Both the position numbers and the translations under genes were made by a program. From the IMG/VR virus record IMGVR_UViG_3300000116_000178, positions 1 through 26,615 of that record: a stretch of 26,615 nt of DNA; one strand, given 5' to 3'. Origin of the DNA: a virus. The stretch's first letter is position 1. The number at the start of each line of letters is the position of its first letter. Shown one piece after another: positions 14,212 through 22,998 of the stretch. The notes beneath the pieces were generated by a model. It did no database searches and was not told where the DNA came from. It saw nothing but the letters and a program-made list of their open reading frames with translations.

Positions 14212-17200
14212 GTGGCTGTTCCGGCTAAGAATGTATATCAATTTACTGTTGATGTCGAAAATAGCAAGGCGCTTAAAAATCTTAGTGCTGTTGCGAAGGC
14301 AACTGATAAGGCTACTCAGCGAATTGAGAAGGATATAAAGAAGCAGATCAAGGCTAATTCCAAGAATGATCAATCAATAATTAAGACAAGAGCTGCTCTA
14401 TCCAAAGCAAGGGCGGAGTATAAGAAATATACAACAACAAAAAAAGCAGATGCATTAGCTGCTGATGCAGCGGCGCATAAAATGAAACAGCTCAATAAAG
14501 AGCTGTTCAATCAGACAGAAAAGCTACGAAAGGGCAAGCAGGCTATTAGGGGATATACAAGAGAACTTGATAAACTAGCCAATGCCGAAAGAAGAGCGGC
14601 AAATAGAGGGGGGACTCAATACAACCGTCCTATTGGACCTATTGGTCGCAATACTTATGCCAGCCAGGCTATGCCAGGCGGAGCAGGCTCCAGAGGCTTT
14701 GGTGGCCAACAAGGCAGGCGAGCTGGGTTTGCTCGCGGTGGCCGCAACATGATCTCGGCTGCTGGCGGTGCATTTGCTGGTGCTGGCGGCATCAGTGCTC
14801 TTGGAGCCGGTGCAGCTTCATTAGGTAGTGGGTTTGCCTTAAAATCTTCTATTCAGCAGGCGACGGCACTTCAGCAACAGGAATTAAAACTTCGAGTTCT
14901 ATCGAAGTCATATGGAGAATACGATGAGATTTTAAAAGAGGTTTCGCGTAATGCGGATATGTTCAACAAGTCGCAAAAGGACGCGACTACTGAGTTTGCA
15001 AATGTGTATGCAAGACTTCGCCCGCTGGGTATTGAGTTAAATGATATCAAGGGTGTTTATAAAGGTTTTAATGCCGTAGCAATTGCAAGTGGAGCCACTT
15101 CAGAGTCCACAAGAATTGCATTTATGCAACTTTCCCAAGCGTTGGGTAGTGGTCGTCTTGCTGGTGATGAATTCCGGTCCATCAGTGAGCAGATTCCTGG
15201 TGTTCTGATTCCAGTTGCCCGTGAAATGGGCGTCACGGTCGGTGAGCTTAAAAAACTAGGTGCTGAAGGAAAGATCACGTCCGATGTTCTGATCAACGCC
15301 TTGGGTAAGGGTTTTGAGGAAAACAAGGACAAAATCAAAGAACTTCTTAGAGAGTCCCCAACTGCAAAATTCACAGCATTAAGCAATGCACTTTCGGATA
15401 CTGCTGTCACCATTGGCGACTCATTGCTGCCTGTAGTACTGCCATTGGTAGAACTTGCAACTCGTTTGTTGGATACGATCGGGCGCTTACCTAACCCGGT
15501 TAAAGCCGTCTCCGGCGCTCTGTTCGGCTTAGGTCTGGCTTTCACTGCGGCGGCTGCAGGAGCTAAAGCTTTCGGCTTGTCACTGACAGGCGCGGCTGTA
15601 GCAGGCTTCGTCGCCCTGGCCGCCAAGATTGCACTAGCTGCAGCACCATTAATCGGTTTTGCAATGGTGATGGAGGAAAACATCCGTAAGAAGCAAGAAT
15701 TTGATGAAGCCCTGGCCAGCGATGAGCCAGAGATAATGAAAGACAAAATTGAAGAGTTAGGAGAGGCGCAATCTTCACTTAAGAAACAATTATCTAGCAC
15801 TAAAAAATTACCTTTTTACAGAGGCCAGGCTGGGGATATTGCTGATCTAAAAGGCAGAATCAAGGATTTGCAAGATGAGATCAAAGAACTTACAAAGCGC
15901 AGAACATTAATTATTGACATCGTTACCAAGGTCCATAAGATTGGTGGTATCGATTACAAAATGGATGGGCCTAAGGGTCGTTTAGTCCCTGTTAATCCGC
16001 CTGAAACTGTTTCTGAAAGACGAGAGCGCGAGGCTAAAGAAGCGGCGGAAAAATTAAAGGATAAGACAAAGAAAGGGCGCGGAGCTAATACAGCCGAACA
16101 AATCGCCAAGATTGAGTCGAATAATCGACGCCGCTTGAGTGAATTAGAAGCTACTAATCAAATAAACCGGATAAATAAAAGATATCAAATCGAAAACCGC
16201 CTTCAGCAAGAATCACACAGAATTCGTGAAGCTAATTTGCTTGGATCTGCCCGAGCAGCTTTAGAGATACAAAATGCTGAAAAAGAACAGAATGCTGCAA
16301 TTGATGCTCAGCTTAGAACACTTAACAATGCCATTACTGCCGCTGAGAGGCGTCTAGCAGCGGCTAAGCAGCAGTTTGTTGAGGCCGCGCCTGGTGCAGA
16401 CCGATCACGGGTTCAGGGCACTGTAAACAGCGCACAGGCCAGGCTCAACAGCGCTGTAGGCATCAGGGATGATTTTGCCGCTAACGCAGGCACAATGCGT
16501 AATAACGCATTCAATATTTCAGTTGCTCAATCGACCGAAGGGTTCCGTCAACGAGCTAAGGATGCGCAGCTTGAGGCACAGGCATTAAGAGAGCGTAATC
16601 GTCTGATGATGGAGGGCTTCTCTCCTGCTCAAGTTGAATTACAAATGCAGCTCACCGATATAGAGCGGGAACGAGTAGCTCAAATTAGTGCGCTGACAGT
16701 CGGCTCTGCCGGGTATGCGATTGCGTTGCAAGAGATCAATAGTAAAGCAGGCCTGGCAGCAGAGTCCGTCCGAAATTTGACTACAGCGCAGGAGGAGAAC
16801 AGTAATGCAATTACTGATTACATTGCCAATGCACAGGCTTATGTCGGTGACATTAAGGCTCGTATTGTTGATATTGCGTCAACAATTGAAGAAAGCATTT
16901 CCAGCGCTATTACAGGTCTTGTCAATGGCACGATGACTGCCACACAGGCATTCCATAGCTTCTTCAAGAGTGTTGGAGAAGCCTTTTTGAACATGGCCGC
17001 TCAAATGATCGCCAAGTTGATTGTGATTCAGCTATTAAAGTCGGCAATCGGAATGTTTGGTGGTTCATTCGGTGGTGGTGCAAATGTAGGTCAACAAGTT
17101 GATATGCCTAGTTCTGTAGGAATCGGAGCGGGGAATGGAATTATTCAGAACGGTGGAGGTCAAGGTTTTGGAACCTTTGGGCCTAACTTTGGTATTAGAC

Positions 17201-17502
17201 AGTTTGCCAAGGGTGGCATTGTCACTGGCCCAACCACCGCCTTAATTGGCGAAGGGGGTATGAATGAAGCTGTTGTTCCACTTCCTAATGGTCGGTCTAT
17301 ACCAGTCGATATGGGCAAAGGTGGTGGAGCAGGGGCTGTTCAAACCAATATCACAGTAAATGTTGATCAAGGCGGTCAAACAGATACAGAAACTTCCGGT
17401 GATAATGCCAATAAACTAGGTAAAGCCATCGACTCCGCTGTGAAGCGTGTAATTATGGATGAGCGCAGAGTTGGAGGACTACTTTACAATGGCCGACGTT
17501 AA
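14212..17502 (+). CDS. tape measure protein
   Basis: The 1096-residue protein sets tail length and is ejected through the tube. The start is GTG at 14212, with GAGG (14201-14204) seven nt upstream. In order: an N-terminal basic coiled coil (about 15-130), a Gly/Ala-rich linker (about 150-205), and a conserved tape-measure domain (about 215-400) with AFMQLSQALGSGRLAGDEF and SISEQIPGVLIPVAREMGV. Then come a hydrophobic segment (about 404-485: LLPVVLPLVELA, GLAFTAAAAGAKA, IALAAAPLIGFAMVM), a long coiled-coil zone (about 590-800), and a C-terminal part with FAKGGIVTGPTTALIGEGG and EAVVPL (near 997-1025), typical of lambda H-type proteins. It overlaps the next gene by 14 nt. Confidence 0.95.
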   Translation: MAVPAKNVYQFTVDVENSKALKNLSAVAKATDKATQRIEKDIKKQIKANSKNDQSIIKTRAALSKARAEYKKYTTTKKADALAADAAAHKMKQLNKELFNQTEKLRKGKQAIRGYTRELDKLANAERRAANRGGTQYNRPIGPIGRNTYASQAMPGGAGSRGFGGQQGRRAGFARGGRNMISAAGGAFAGAGGISALGAGAASLGSGFALKSSIQQATALQQQELKLRVLSKSYGEYDEILKEVSRNADMFNKSQKDATTEFANVYARLRPLGIELNDIKGVYKGFNAVAIASGATSESTRIAFMQLSQALGSGRLAGDEFRSISEQIPGVLIPVAREMGVTVGELKKLGAEGKITSDVLINALGKGFEENKDKIKELLRESPTAKFTALSNALSDTAVTIGDSLLPVVLPLVELATRLLDTIGRLPNPVKAVSGALFGLGLAFTAAAAGAKAFGLSLTGAAVAGFVALAAKIALAAAPLIGFAMVMEENIRKKQEFDEALASDEPEIMKDKIEELGEAQSSLKKQLSSTKKLPFYRGQAGDIADLKGRIKDLQDEIKELTKRRTLIIDIVTKVHKIGGIDYKMDGPKGRLVPVNPPETVSERREREAKEAAEKLKDKTKKGRGANTAEQIAKIESNNRRRLSELEATNQINRINKRYQIENRLQQESHRIREANLLGSARAALEIQNAEKEQNAAIDAQLRTLNNAITAAERRLAAAKQQFVEAAPGADRSRVQGTVNSAQARLNSAVGIRDDFAANAGTMRNNAFNISVAQSTEGFRQRAKDAQLEAQALRERNRLMMEGFSPAQVELQMQLTDIERERVAQISALTVGSAGYAIALQEINSKAGLAAESVRNLTTAQEENSNAITDYIANAQAYVGDIKARIVDIASTIEESISSAITGLVNGTMTATQAFHSFFKSVGEAFLNMAAQMIAKLIVIQLLKSAIGMFGGSFGGGANVGQQVDMPSSVGIGAGNGIIQNGGGQGFGTFGPNFGIRQFAKGGIVTGPTTALIGEGGMNEAVVPLPNGRSIPVDMGKGGGAGAVQTNITVNVDQGGQTDTETSGDNANKLGKAIDSAVKRVIMDERRVGGLLYNGRR

Positions 17503-17851
17503 TTTGACTCTTGATCTTCGTCTAGATATACAAGAGGTGACTTCACACAGAGTTCGTAAATATGGTTTCGGAGATGGCTATGAAGTCATTGCATCTGATG
17601 GAATTAATTCACGCATGACTGAATATGCAGTCAAAACAGAACCAATCAGGGCTGGTGGTATTCAAACGCAATTTCAAAACAATCTTGATCAAGTCTGTAA
17701 GGGTGATTATTTCCTGACTACATTGTCGCCGTTTTCAACTGAGCAACGTCGGTATCGTTTAAAAGATTCAACTTACCAACGTCAGATTATGCCCGCAAGC
17801 GGTGCCATGGAATTCAGCTTTACGTTGATAGAGGCCCACGCTTATGCCTAA
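17489..17851 (+). CDS. minor tail protein (lambda M-like)
   Basis: The 120-residue protein (from ATG 17489) has the lambda gpM pattern: HRVRKYGFGDGYEVIASDGIN near the start and a C-terminal MEFSFTLIEAHAYA, with a beta-sandwich layout. I prefer the ATG at 17489 (MADVNLTLDL) because GGAGG at 17473-17477 lies upstream with an 11-nt gap; an in-frame ATG at 17459 has no ribosome-binding sequence. The protein caps the tail tube near the tip, beneath the tape measure. Confidence 0.86.
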   Translation: MADVNLTLDLRLDIQEVTSHRVRKYGFGDGYEVIASDGINSRMTEYAVKTEPIRAGGIQTQFQNNLDQVCKGDYFLTTLSPFSTEQRRYRLKDSTYQRQIMPASGAMEFSFTLIEAHAYA

Positions 17852-18533
17852 CAGCAATATTATTCAAGAGAGTCGGGAGCTTGTTCAAGATTCTCCGATT
17901 ATTCTTTTTCATATCTCTGGTAACAGTTCAACATATGCGTCTTCATGGACGAACGATTTGTTTTTTGTTTCTCCAGAGCAGTCTGGTGGCAAATCTGTTC
18001 AGTATGTAGACAGGGATGGCGCAATACGCACCTATGAACCTTTGCCCATTGCAGCATCAGGTTTTGAATTAAGTGGCAGTAACTCATTGCCACAACCCAA
18101 GCTAAGCATTTCCAATGTGTATGGGCAGATGACCCTATACAACTTAGATTTTGAAGATCTAATTGGTTTTAGCGTTACCCGCATAAGGACTTATGCCAAA
18201 TATTTAAAATCCATTGATGGTGTGGCTCAATCATCGTTTGATGCCAATGCACATTTCACGCCTGATACATGGTGGTTTTCTCGTAAAACCGAGGAGAGTA
18301 AATTGGGTGTTGTATACGAACTCAATTCCGTATTCGACCTTGAGGGCTTAAATCTGCCCAAGCGCAGAATGTACAGCAATTTTTGTCCGTTCGAGTATCG
18401 AGGGCCTGAGTGTAATTACACTGGAGCTGCGGTCAGTACGCCTGATGTGTGCCCCAAAACTCTTGGTGCATGTAAGGAGCGATTCGGCACTGACTTACGT
18501 TTTGGGGGCTTCCCTGCAACCACTGATCGATAG
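17844..18533 (+). CDS. minor tail tip protein (lambda L-like, probable Fe-S protein)
   Basis: The 229-residue protein shows the gpL C-terminal signature: FCPFEYRGPECNYTG, DVCPKTLGACKERFG, RFGGFPA. Four cysteines (C181, C190, C203, C210) correspond to the set that binds a 4Fe-4S cluster in lambda gpL. The N-terminal part is beta-rich with a long LPQPKLSISNVYG segment, also family-like. It forms the ring between the distal tail and the central tip. It overlaps the M-like gene by 8 nt. Confidence 0.9.
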   Translation: MPNSNIIQESRELVQDSPIILFHISGNSSTYASSWTNDLFFVSPEQSGGKSVQYVDRDGAIRTYEPLPIAASGFELSGSNSLPQPKLSISNVYGQMTLYNLDFEDLIGFSVTRIRTYAKYLKSIDGVAQSSFDANAHFTPDTWWFSRKTEESKLGVVYELNSVFDLEGLNLPKRRMYSNFCPFEYRGPECNYTGAAVSTPDVCPKTLGACKERFGTDLRFGGFPATTDR

Positions 18534-18538
18534 CAGTC

Positions 18539-18880
18539 ATGGCAAAACTTTTACATCGCCGTATTGCCCAGATCGCCCGCAAGGCAGTACCAGACGAGGC
18601 CTGTGGGTTTGTCGTTGACGGAAAACCCGTACAGGTTGCTAACCAAGCCGATGAACCTGAGGGAGGTTTTTTAATATCTGCTCAAGATTATTTAAAATAT
18701 AGTACGGATGTAATCTTCCATTCACATCCTGTAGGTGACCATAGTTTTAGTGAGCACGACATTGTGGTTTCCGCCAATATGGAGCTGACCTCTTATCTAT
18801 ATATTGTCGAAGCAGACAGGCTTGAGATTCTTAGTCCTGCTGGTCAGATCGAAAAGTTTGAAAAGGTTTTAAACAGATGA
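18539..18880 (+). CDS. JAMM/MPN peptidase-domain tail protein (lambda K N-domain-like)
   Basis: The 113-residue protein is a complete JAMM metallopeptidase domain: E20 in PDEACGF, then H61-S-H63, seven residues, S71, and D74 (HSHPVGDHSFSEHD), an exact E...HxH-x7-S-x2-D motif that binds zinc. Lambda gpK carries this domain plus a C-terminal NlpC/P60 cell-wall peptidase; here the NlpC/P60 part is absent and the ORF ends cleanly. It sits in the K position between L and I-J. It may act in tail tip assembly. The end overlaps the next start as ATGA. Confidence 0.9.
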   Translation: MAKLLHRRIAQIARKAVPDEACGFVVDGKPVQVANQADEPEGGFLISAQDYLKYSTDVIFHSHPVGDHSFSEHDIVVSANMELTSYLYIVEADRLEILSPAGQIEKFEKVLNR

Positions 18881-21471
18881 TGAAGATACGGCTAGAGGGT
18901 GTAGCAGGCAAACGCTTTGGTTATGAGCACGAATTAAATGTGCGTACACCGAATGAAGCGATCAGAGCTTTGTGCCATCTCTTGCCAGGTTTTCGTGCAT
19001 TCTTATCTTCAGCGCATGAATTCGGGGTTTATTTTCAACTTTTAAATGGCGAGGAGTCGGTTGGTTATGACCAGCTCTCGTTTGGATCATCCCAGATGAC
19101 ATTGGTCCCGGTCATCACGGGCTCATTTTTTGGCAGCAATTTCGGAAAAATTCTTATTGGCATTGCTCTTGTTGCGTTCGCCTTCACAGGTTTCGGCTTG
19201 ATGACAGTGGGAGCTGCTATCGCGCCTGCCATTGCATCTTTAGGTTTTGGTCTAATTTTCACAGGTGTTGCGGGGTTATTTGCCCCAGGAGTACCAGACC
19301 CATCTTCGACAGAGGAAGGTCGTCCAGCGGATGATGCTATTACAAATGCGGCATCAGCCACAGCAGCCGATGGCACCCCAGTCCCGGCAGTTTATGGGGA
19401 AACGCTTGTAACAGGCATGCCAGTTGTCAGCTCATATATTCAGGACGGGGATGATTTTAATGAGCCCAAGGGGTTTTGGATGGCAGTTGTGTCTGAGGGG
19501 GAGATTGATGGATTTGCTGGTTTACAGGATGATAATTTGTTCTTCAATGGATTGAAGGCGGCAGCAGCGGGAGTAGATAATATTCAGTTCACTAATGGTT
19601 CACAAACTTCAGCAACGTCTTTAAATCTGCTTCAAAATCAAGGTTTTCACCTTCGTATTGGGGCATCCTTTCCTAAAGCCGGTGGTAGTTATGAAGAGCG
19701 TATTAGCGAGTCAGAGTCACCTAGTCCAACAGAAATAAGATCCCTAAATAATCCGTATGCCGACAAGCTACGGGTACGTATTCAGGAAGGGCCCTGCTAT
19801 CAGACAAAGACTCGCAGTGTTGTTAGCAACGGCAAAACTAATACAAACTATAGAGACTATACAGATGATAGTGACGCGGGGGGTGGAGATAATCCGCTTG
19901 CATATCAAATTACAGCCTTCGCTAATGGTGCGCTTTTTTATCAAAAAATAGTTGAACGTAATAAAAATTTAGCAAACACGGTAGCTGTTCATGAGATTGA
20001 CATTACTGGAGTGCAGCACCCGGTATCAGTAAAAGTTCAGAGAACTGATCGCGGTGATGCTAGACCGTTAGTTGTCCAAAAAGGTGGCAACAGCACCACG
20101 CAATTCTCATGGACGAAGGGTGATTTCACCTGGCTATCGATGGAAGTTTTATGGAACGAGAAACTCGTTTATCCCTTTACTTCTATGCTCGCGTGTAGTT
20201 TTCCTGCAGGAGCCACAACTACCCTCCCCTCCATAACGGCAAAGATCAGAGGTAGAAAGGTTCCTGTTCTTAGCAGCGACCTTAGTGTCAGTTATCAGTA
20301 TTCGCGTAATCCTGCTTGTGTCGTGCTGGATCTGCTGACTAACGCCCGCTATGGAGCCGGTCACCGCATCTTCACCACAAATGCTCCTTTAAATCAAGTC
20401 GTTCATCAGCCGGGCATACGTTTTACGGATATTGATTTAGCATCTTTCTATAAAGCACAGCAATATTGCGATGAGCATCAAATCACATTTGATGCAACTA
20501 TCGCCGGGGATGCGGATTCTATTGAACTCTTACGTAGTATTACTTCTACATTTCAAGGGCAACTAATTTATCTTGGTGGGGCTATTACTGTTGTTATTGA
20601 TGATCAAGTGAAATCAAGTCAGATTCAAGACTATAGACTTTTTACAGAAGCAAATGTAATTCAATCATCCAGTGGGGATAGCATCGAAACGCCTGCCTTT
20701 GTTTATGAGGGTACTGCGCGTAAGGCCAGGAGCACTGCGGTACAGGTTAGTTATATCGACAGTGCAAATTTTTACAAGGAAGCCAAAGTTTTAGTTGAAG
20801 ACCGAGATGCAATGCAAAAATATGGTTACAACCTTAAAAAAATTAGAGCCCTCGGCTGCACTGATAGGAACCTAGCTAAACGCCTAGGTCGTTATACATT
20901 GTCAACTAATATACGCTCAACTGAGACAGTTATGTTCAGTGTTGGCCCAGAGGGGGCGATGTTGATTCCTGGGGATGTCTGCCTTATTGGGGATCCACTA
21001 AAAACCCGAATCGAATCAGGTGGCCGCATTGTTTCCGCTTCTTCTAATCAGCTTGTTGTTGACAGGCAGCTAACCACAGGAGTCGACTACGGCACAGGCA
21101 GTTGGAAGTTGTATACATACACTAATGCCGGTATAGCGCAATGTAATACTGTTTCTTCTGTAGCTGGATTTAGCATTAACTTACAGGGTTCATTTTTGTC
21201 GCTTCCTACTTCAAATATGTTGTGGATTCTTGTGAATGAAGGCTCAAATAATAATTCTTTGCATCAATTCAATAGGTATCGCATTCAAAAAATAAGTGAA
21301 GATGCAGATGGTACTTTTAGCGTTATAGGTATTACATACGATCATGCCAAGTATGATTATGTTAATAAGCAACAACTAGATTACGGGGGAACGCACTTTT
21401 TAAGTGGTGGCCGAAATCCTGCATTACGAGCCGATGGTATCAGTTTTAAAATACGCAACCCGTCACCCTAA
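18877..21471 (+). CDS. tail tip protein, lambda I-J fusion
   Basis: The 864-residue protein begins with a lambda gpI-like module (1 to about 145): MMKIRLEGVAGKRFG, TPNEAIRALCHLLPGFRAFL, LVPVITGS, then a hydrophobic Gly/Ala stretch (about 92-143). In lambda this is a separate gene. A gpJ-like central tip part follows: GTPVPAVYGETLVTGMPVVSS (near 167-187), KIRGRKVPVL (near 456), NPACVVLDLLTNARYGAG, IDLASFYKAQQYCDE, and a C-terminal hub region with EDADGTFSVIGITYDHAKYDYV. The protein is shorter than lambda J because the FN3 and fibre regions are encoded by following genes. It forms the central hub that closes the tail and contacts the receptor-binding parts. Confidence 0.9.
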   Translation: MMKIRLEGVAGKRFGYEHELNVRTPNEAIRALCHLLPGFRAFLSSAHEFGVYFQLLNGEESVGYDQLSFGSSQMTLVPVITGSFFGSNFGKILIGIALVAFAFTGFGLMTVGAAIAPAIASLGFGLIFTGVAGLFAPGVPDPSSTEEGRPADDAITNAASATAADGTPVPAVYGETLVTGMPVVSSYIQDGDDFNEPKGFWMAVVSEGEIDGFAGLQDDNLFFNGLKAAAAGVDNIQFTNGSQTSATSLNLLQNQGFHLRIGASFPKAGGSYEERISESESPSPTEIRSLNNPYADKLRVRIQEGPCYQTKTRSVVSNGKTNTNYRDYTDDSDAGGGDNPLAYQITAFANGALFYQKIVERNKNLANTVAVHEIDITGVQHPVSVKVQRTDRGDARPLVVQKGGNSTTQFSWTKGDFTWLSMEVLWNEKLVYPFTSMLACSFPAGATTTLPSITAKIRGRKVPVLSSDLSVSYQYSRNPACVVLDLLTNARYGAGHRIFTTNAPLNQVVHQPGIRFTDIDLASFYKAQQYCDEHQITFDATIAGDADSIELLRSITSTFQGQLIYLGGAITVVIDDQVKSSQIQDYRLFTEANVIQSSSGDSIETPAFVYEGTARKARSTAVQVSYIDSANFYKEAKVLVEDRDAMQKYGYNLKKIRALGCTDRNLAKRLGRYTLSTNIRSTETVMFSVGPEGAMLIPGDVCLIGDPLKTRIESGGRIVSASSNQLVVDRQLTTGVDYGTGSWKLYTYTNAGIAQCNTVSSVAGFSINLQGSFLSLPTSNMLWILVNEGSNNNSLHQFNRYRIQKISEDADGTFSVIGITYDHAKYDYVNKQQLDYGGTHFLSGGRNPALRADGISFKIRNPSP

Positions 21472-21839
21472 TGGCTGCTATTGACCCAACCTCTCGCCTG
21501 ACTGTTTTCTGGGAGCCGCCTTTTAAGTTGGTTTCAGGTGCGCTTGATTATATATTCCCTGGCTCTGCCTTTAGTACTGAAGTTCCAGATACTCTTGTTG
21601 ATCGCTATGAGGTTGAGCTATACAACGATGTTCTTGGTCGGTATGAAAGCCAAGGTTATTTTTACACCACGCAAGCTGATCTAACTCTTGGTGATGCTGC
21701 TAGCGGTAAAGTAAGAATAAGAGCAATACTCCGCGATGGGACACGAACCAATTGGGTAACGTCCGGTACGCTTATCTTGTCTATGTTCGCTACAACTTTT
21801 GCGGACTCAGACAATGCAGTTTTCCTTAGTTTCGTCTGA
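21471..21839 (+). CDS. FN3-like tail tip protein (separated J domain)
   Basis: The 122-residue protein has a fibronectin type III-like pattern: SRLTVFWEPP at the start, DRYEVELYNDVLGRYESQGYFYTTQADLTL, and GKVRIRAILRDGTRTNWVTSGTL. In lambda-type tips FN3 domains follow the hub within J; here they start as a new ORF by TAATG overlap, so the module is encoded separately. It probably decorates the tip or links hub and fibre. Confidence 0.75.
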   Translation: MAAIDPTSRLTVFWEPPFKLVSGALDYIFPGSAFSTEVPDTLVDRYEVELYNDVLGRYESQGYFYTTQADLTLGDAASGKVRIRAILRDGTRTNWVTSGTLILSMFATTFADSDNAVFLSFV

Positions 21840-22240
21840 TGTCCTTATACGGAAGAGATGCGAATGGAGCGGACGCATACATCCGCGCCTCTGGTACAAA
21901 TGCCACAACAGATGGGCTTGTCACTTTTCACGATAGCTTTAGTAACGATTTTAAATTTAAAGCTATTGACACTGCTGCAAGTGTCGACGTTATTGCTTTA
22001 GTTTCTAGTACCAAGCTGCGGGTTATGTCTTTGACCCTTAGTGCTGATGCTGCATGCAACGTTCAATTCCAGACTGGAGGTTCTGTTGATGTGACAGGCA
22101 AAATCTATATCCCTGTGAATGGCACCGTGCATTTGTCAAATGCTTTGGGTCTATTCGAGTCAAGTTCAGGGGAGAAGATTAATGCTGTTTTGACTGGAAC
22201 GGCCAACGTTGGTATTTCACTCAGTTATCGCGAGGTCTGA
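21839..22240 (+). CDS. small beta-sandwich virion protein (133 aa)
   Basis: It starts by TGATG overlap. After the opening SLYGRDANGADAYIRASGT, it has alternating strands (DVIALVSSTKLRVMSLTLSADAACNVQFQTGG, GKIYIPVNGTVHLSNALGLFES, EKINAVLTGTANVGISLSYREV). This resembles the compact jelly-roll-like modules seen in phage tail and fibre proteins that end in a YRE/YVE strand. The likely role is a virion surface or fibre component; the family name is not certain. Confidence 0.7.
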   Translation: MSLYGRDANGADAYIRASGTNATTDGLVTFHDSFSNDFKFKAIDTAASVDVIALVSSTKLRVMSLTLSADAACNVQFQTGGSVDVTGKIYIPVNGTVHLSNALGLFESSSGEKINAVLTGTANVGISLSYREV

Positions 22241-22242
22241 TT

Positions 22243-22995
22243 GTGACCAGAGTACACGGCAAATTGTTTTCAGATAATCGTACTGGTGTATTGGTGGTCA
22301 AGCCTTCAGCACCCTTTTTCGGTGTCTCTAGGGACGAACGCATATACCCAGTCACTCAAGGTTCTATAGATATTTCACTGGATCCCACACCTTCTGGGGT
22401 TCATTATTTGATTGGCTACAAGGAAGATGGTGACATCCGTCGTACCGATTTCACGTTGCGTTGGCGGGTGCCTTCCATTCCCAGCTATGACGTAACCCCA
22501 GGCGCTGGTAACGCTAAGAAGACTTCCGAAGCGGCAGCTCCTAAGGCATCTGTTTATGAGCGTGTGCAGCTTAAGCGTGTTTCAACCGAACTTAGTGATT
22601 CTCTAGATAGCAATTTAAAGCTAAGTGCAGATCTTTCTGACGCCAAACTGCAAATCAAACAACTACAGGACGAACTAAGGGGTTATAAGCGAACAGCTGA
22701 TTATGTTTTAAGCCAGCGTGACAAGACAATTGCCCAATTAAGTGATCAATCTGCACCAGAGATCAGAACAGTTTACTTAGATAAGCCTGTTCCACCAGCG
22801 GCTCTTCAAGCAAGGGTATTACGCTTAGAAGCAGAGAACCAACGTCTGCTTGATTTGAATGTTGAATATTATAAATCAGTTGTACAGCTACATCAGTTAC
22901 AGTTAGATAAAGCTCGTACTAATCCAGAAGAACCGCAACTTGGAGTCACCAATACTCCTAAGTCTCGGTTGTTACGCAAGCTACTCGGTAAGTAA
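22243..22995 (+). CDS. tail protein with N-terminal beta domain and C-terminal coiled coil
   Basis: The 250-residue protein starts at GTG 22243 with GAGG seven nt upstream. Residues 1 to about 80 are a beta domain (GKLFSDNRTGVLVVKPSAP, ISLDPTPSGVHYLIGYKEDGD, FTLRWRVPSIPS) of a type I recall from cyanophage structural proteins. A short Pro/Ala/Ser linker leads to heptad-rich segments (about 105-160 and 185-225: LSADLSDAKLQIKQLQDEL, LQARVLRLEAENQRLLDLN). It ends in a basic tail (SRLLRKLLGK). It may be a trimeric or elongated connector in the tail tip. Confidence 0.7.
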   Translation: MTRVHGKLFSDNRTGVLVVKPSAPFFGVSRDERIYPVTQGSIDISLDPTPSGVHYLIGYKEDGDIRRTDFTLRWRVPSIPSYDVTPGAGNAKKTSEAAAPKASVYERVQLKRVSTELSDSLDSNLKLSADLSDAKLQIKQLQDELRGYKRTADYVLSQRDKTIAQLSDQSAPEIRTVYLDKPVPPAALQARVLRLEAENQRLLDLNVEYYKSVVQLHQLQLDKARTNPEEPQLGVTNTPKSRLLRKLLGK

Positions 22996-22998
22996 CTA

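Noticed and set aside
15057-15800. 247-codon ORF on the minus strand inside the tape measure gene
   Set aside because: It lies wholly antisense to a well-supported gene, its product is a low-complexity Ser/Ala/Pro-rich sequence mirroring Ala/Gly-rich codons, and it has no plausible start signal or neighbours on that strand.
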